From Cognatilysobacter tabacisoli (GTDB taxonomy: Bacteria; Pseudomonadota; Gammaproteobacteria; Xanthomonadales; Xanthomonadaceae): a stretch of DNA of 64,000 bases. The translations under genes were made by a program, and so were the position numbers. The notes beneath the pieces are model-generated. The model did not search any database. It had not been told where the DNA came from and saw only the letters and a list, made by a program, of their open reading frames with translations. Within the stretch, counting starts at the first letter, position 1; each line of letters starts with the position of its first letter. This document shows, one piece after another, positions 62,870 to 64,000 of this stretch. The DNA lies in contig NZ_KZ987400.1 of NCBI RefSeq assembly GCF_003586305.1, positions 654,635 through 718,634 of the forward strand. Reading direction: 5' to 3'.

Positions 62870-63925
62870 ATGAGCGTATGGATGGTCACCGGCGGTGCCG
62901 GTTTCATTGGCGGTAATTTCGTTCTGGACGCGGTCCGCCGCGGTATCAAGGTAGTCAACCTCGACGCGCTGACCTACGCGGGCAACCTCGACACGCTGTC
63001 GTCGCTCGACGGCAATCCCAATCACTTCTTCGTCGAGGGCGACATCGGCGACGGCCCGCTGGTCGAGCGGTTGCTGGCCGAGCACCGCCCCGTCGCGATC
63101 ATCAACTTCGCCGCCGAGAGCCACGTCGACCGCTCGATCGACGGCCCGGCGGCGTTCGTGCAGACCAACGTCGTCGGCACGCTGTCGCTGCTGGAGAAGG
63201 CGCGCGACTACTGGAAGTCGCTCGACGCGCCGGCGCGCGACGCGTTCCGCTTCCTGCACGTGTCGACCGACGAGGTCTACGGCACGCTCGGCGAAACCGG
63301 CAAATTCACCGAGACCACCCCGTACGCGCCGAACTCGCCGTACTCGGCCTCGAAGGCCGCCTCCGACCACCTGGTCCGTGCGTTCCACCACACGTACGGC
63401 CTGCCGGTGCTGACGACCAACTGCAGCAACAACTACGGCCCGTACCACTTTCCCGAGAAGCTGATCCCGCTGGTCATCGCCAAGGCGCTGGCGGGCGAGC
63501 CGCTGCCGGTCTACGGCGACGGCAAGCAGGTGCGCGACTGGCTGTTCGTCACCGACCACTGCGAGGCGATCCGCACGGTGCTGGCCAAGGGCCGGGTCGG
63601 CGAAACGTATAACGTCGGCGGCAACTCGGAGAAGCAGAACATCGAGGTGGTGCAGGCGATCTGCGCGCTGCTGGACGAGCGCCGTCCGCGCGAGGATGGC
63701 AAGCCGCGCGCCTCGCAGATCGCGTACGTTGCCGACCGCCCGGGCCACGACCGCCGCTATGCGATCGATGCGTCCAAGCTGCGCGACGAGCTCGGCTGGG
63801 AGCCGAAGTACACGTTCGAGCGCGGCATCGCCGAGACGGTCGACTGGTACCTGGCGAACCAGGACTGGGTGCGCCGTGTCCTCGACGGCAGCTACCGCCT
63901 CGAACGCATCGGCGGTGCAGCATGA
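62870..63925 (+). CDS. rmlB: dTDP-glucose 4,6-dehydratase
   Basis: Second step of dTDP-L-rhamnose synthesis. 351 residues, extended SDR: TGGAGFIGGNFV, AAESHVDRSIDGP, STDEVYGTLGE (catalytic Asp-Glu), YSASKAASDHLV (YxxxK) and NCSNNYGPYHFPEKLIPL. Its stop overlaps the rmlA start (ATGA), the start of the rml operon. Confidence 0.97.
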   Translation: MSVWMVTGGAGFIGGNFVLDAVRRGIKVVNLDALTYAGNLDTLSSLDGNPNHFFVEGDIGDGPLVERLLAEHRPVAIINFAAESHVDRSIDGPAAFVQTNVVGTLSLLEKARDYWKSLDAPARDAFRFLHVSTDEVYGTLGETGKFTETTPYAPNSPYSASKAASDHLVRAFHHTYGLPVLTTNCSNNYGPYHFPEKLIPLVIAKALAGEPLPVYGDGKQVRDWLFVTDHCEAIRTVLAKGRVGETYNVGGNSEKQNIEVVQAICALLDERRPREDGKPRASQIAYVADRPGHDRRYAIDASKLRDELGWEPKYTFERGIAETVDWYLANQDWVRRVLDGSYRLERIGGAA

Positions 63926-64000
63926 CGGGCGCCATCAACCGCAAGGGCATCATCCTGGCCGGTGGCTCCGGCACGCGGCTGTACCCGATCACGCAGGCGA
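63922..64000 (+). CDS. rmlA: Glucose-1-phosphate thymidylyltransferase, 5' end only
   Basis: 26 codons visible: MTGAINRKGIILAGGSGTR then LYPITQA, the nucleotidyltransferase loop of RmlA. ATG overlaps the rmlB stop. Truncated by the right edge. Confidence 0.9.
   Translation, partial: MTGAINRKGIILAGGSGTRLYPITQA

Overview
The window comes from a GC-rich gammaproteobacterium of the Xanthomonadaceae/Lysobacteraceae (Lysobacter- or Luteimonas-like). The signs are a Clp-type CRP regulator divergent from speD, the rpe–trpE–trpG–trpD–trpC order, rplM–rpsI, coq7, pilU, an O-antigen locus inserted between metB and etfA (the known hypervariable LPS site of Xanthomonas), and xanB/rmlBA on its far side. 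There is no insertion sequence, integrase, prophage or CRISPR array. One tRNA is visible.

Layout. 0-3.6 kb (minus strand): a branched-chain 2-oxo acid dehydrogenase operon, E1alpha–E1beta–SH3 protein–E2, with E2 cut by the left edge. 3.8-7.5 kb: a large secreted multidomain nuclease. 7.7-18.2 kb: kynA, a POT peptide transporter, a MarR regulator divergent from hppD–hmgA (tyrosine degradation), two hypothetical genes, a CaCA antiporter, nhaA and an epimerase-like gene. 18.2-22.3 kb (mostly minus): EamA transporter, Mpo1-like protein, purC, an outer-membrane barrel, with a plus-strand J-domain protein. 22.4-30.6 kb: rpe, a YegS-like kinase, trpE, a SIMPL protein, trpG, trpD, an ABM-domain protein, trpC and a HAD phosphatase; a Trp-rich leader reading frame precedes trpE. 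30.6-41.2 kb: GNAT, clp, speD, coq7, a GlcF-like protein, rplM–rpsI, tRNA-Gln, fahA–maiA (the rest of tyrosine degradation), pilU, a DUF4398 lipoprotein with an OmpA protein, a strongly structured non-coding stretch and a DUF465 protein. 41.4-46 kb: cystathionine beta-synthase, a 2OG oxygenase, a sulfotransferase-like gene and metB. 46-59.3 kb: the O-antigen island, lower in GC. 59.3-64 kb: etfBA, xanB, rmlB and the first bases of rmlA.

How the genes work together. The island encodes an ABC-transporter-dependent O-antigen system: Wzm, a Wzt with a C-terminal glycan-binding domain, then a sulfotransferase fused to thirteen uninterrupted 21-residue coiled-coil repeats. By analogy with WbdD of E. 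coli O9a, this fusion may be a molecular ruler that caps chains by sulfation. Two coupled glycosyltransferases follow, one with a G9 tract and one with an A10 tract, both candidate slippage sites. A GT-C-like membrane protein, an SMR-like flippase, a GtrB-like GT2 and a DUF2304 protein look like a periplasmic glycan-modification set. xanB (GDP-mannose) and rmlBA (dTDP-rhamnose) supply sugars.

Regulatory signals. A near-palindrome, GTTACA-NN-TGAAAC, occurs in the hppD/marR promoter region and again 25 kb away at the fahA promoter, tying the two halves of tyrosine catabolism into one putative MarR regulon. TAGAAT-like -10 elements recur in front of several genes.
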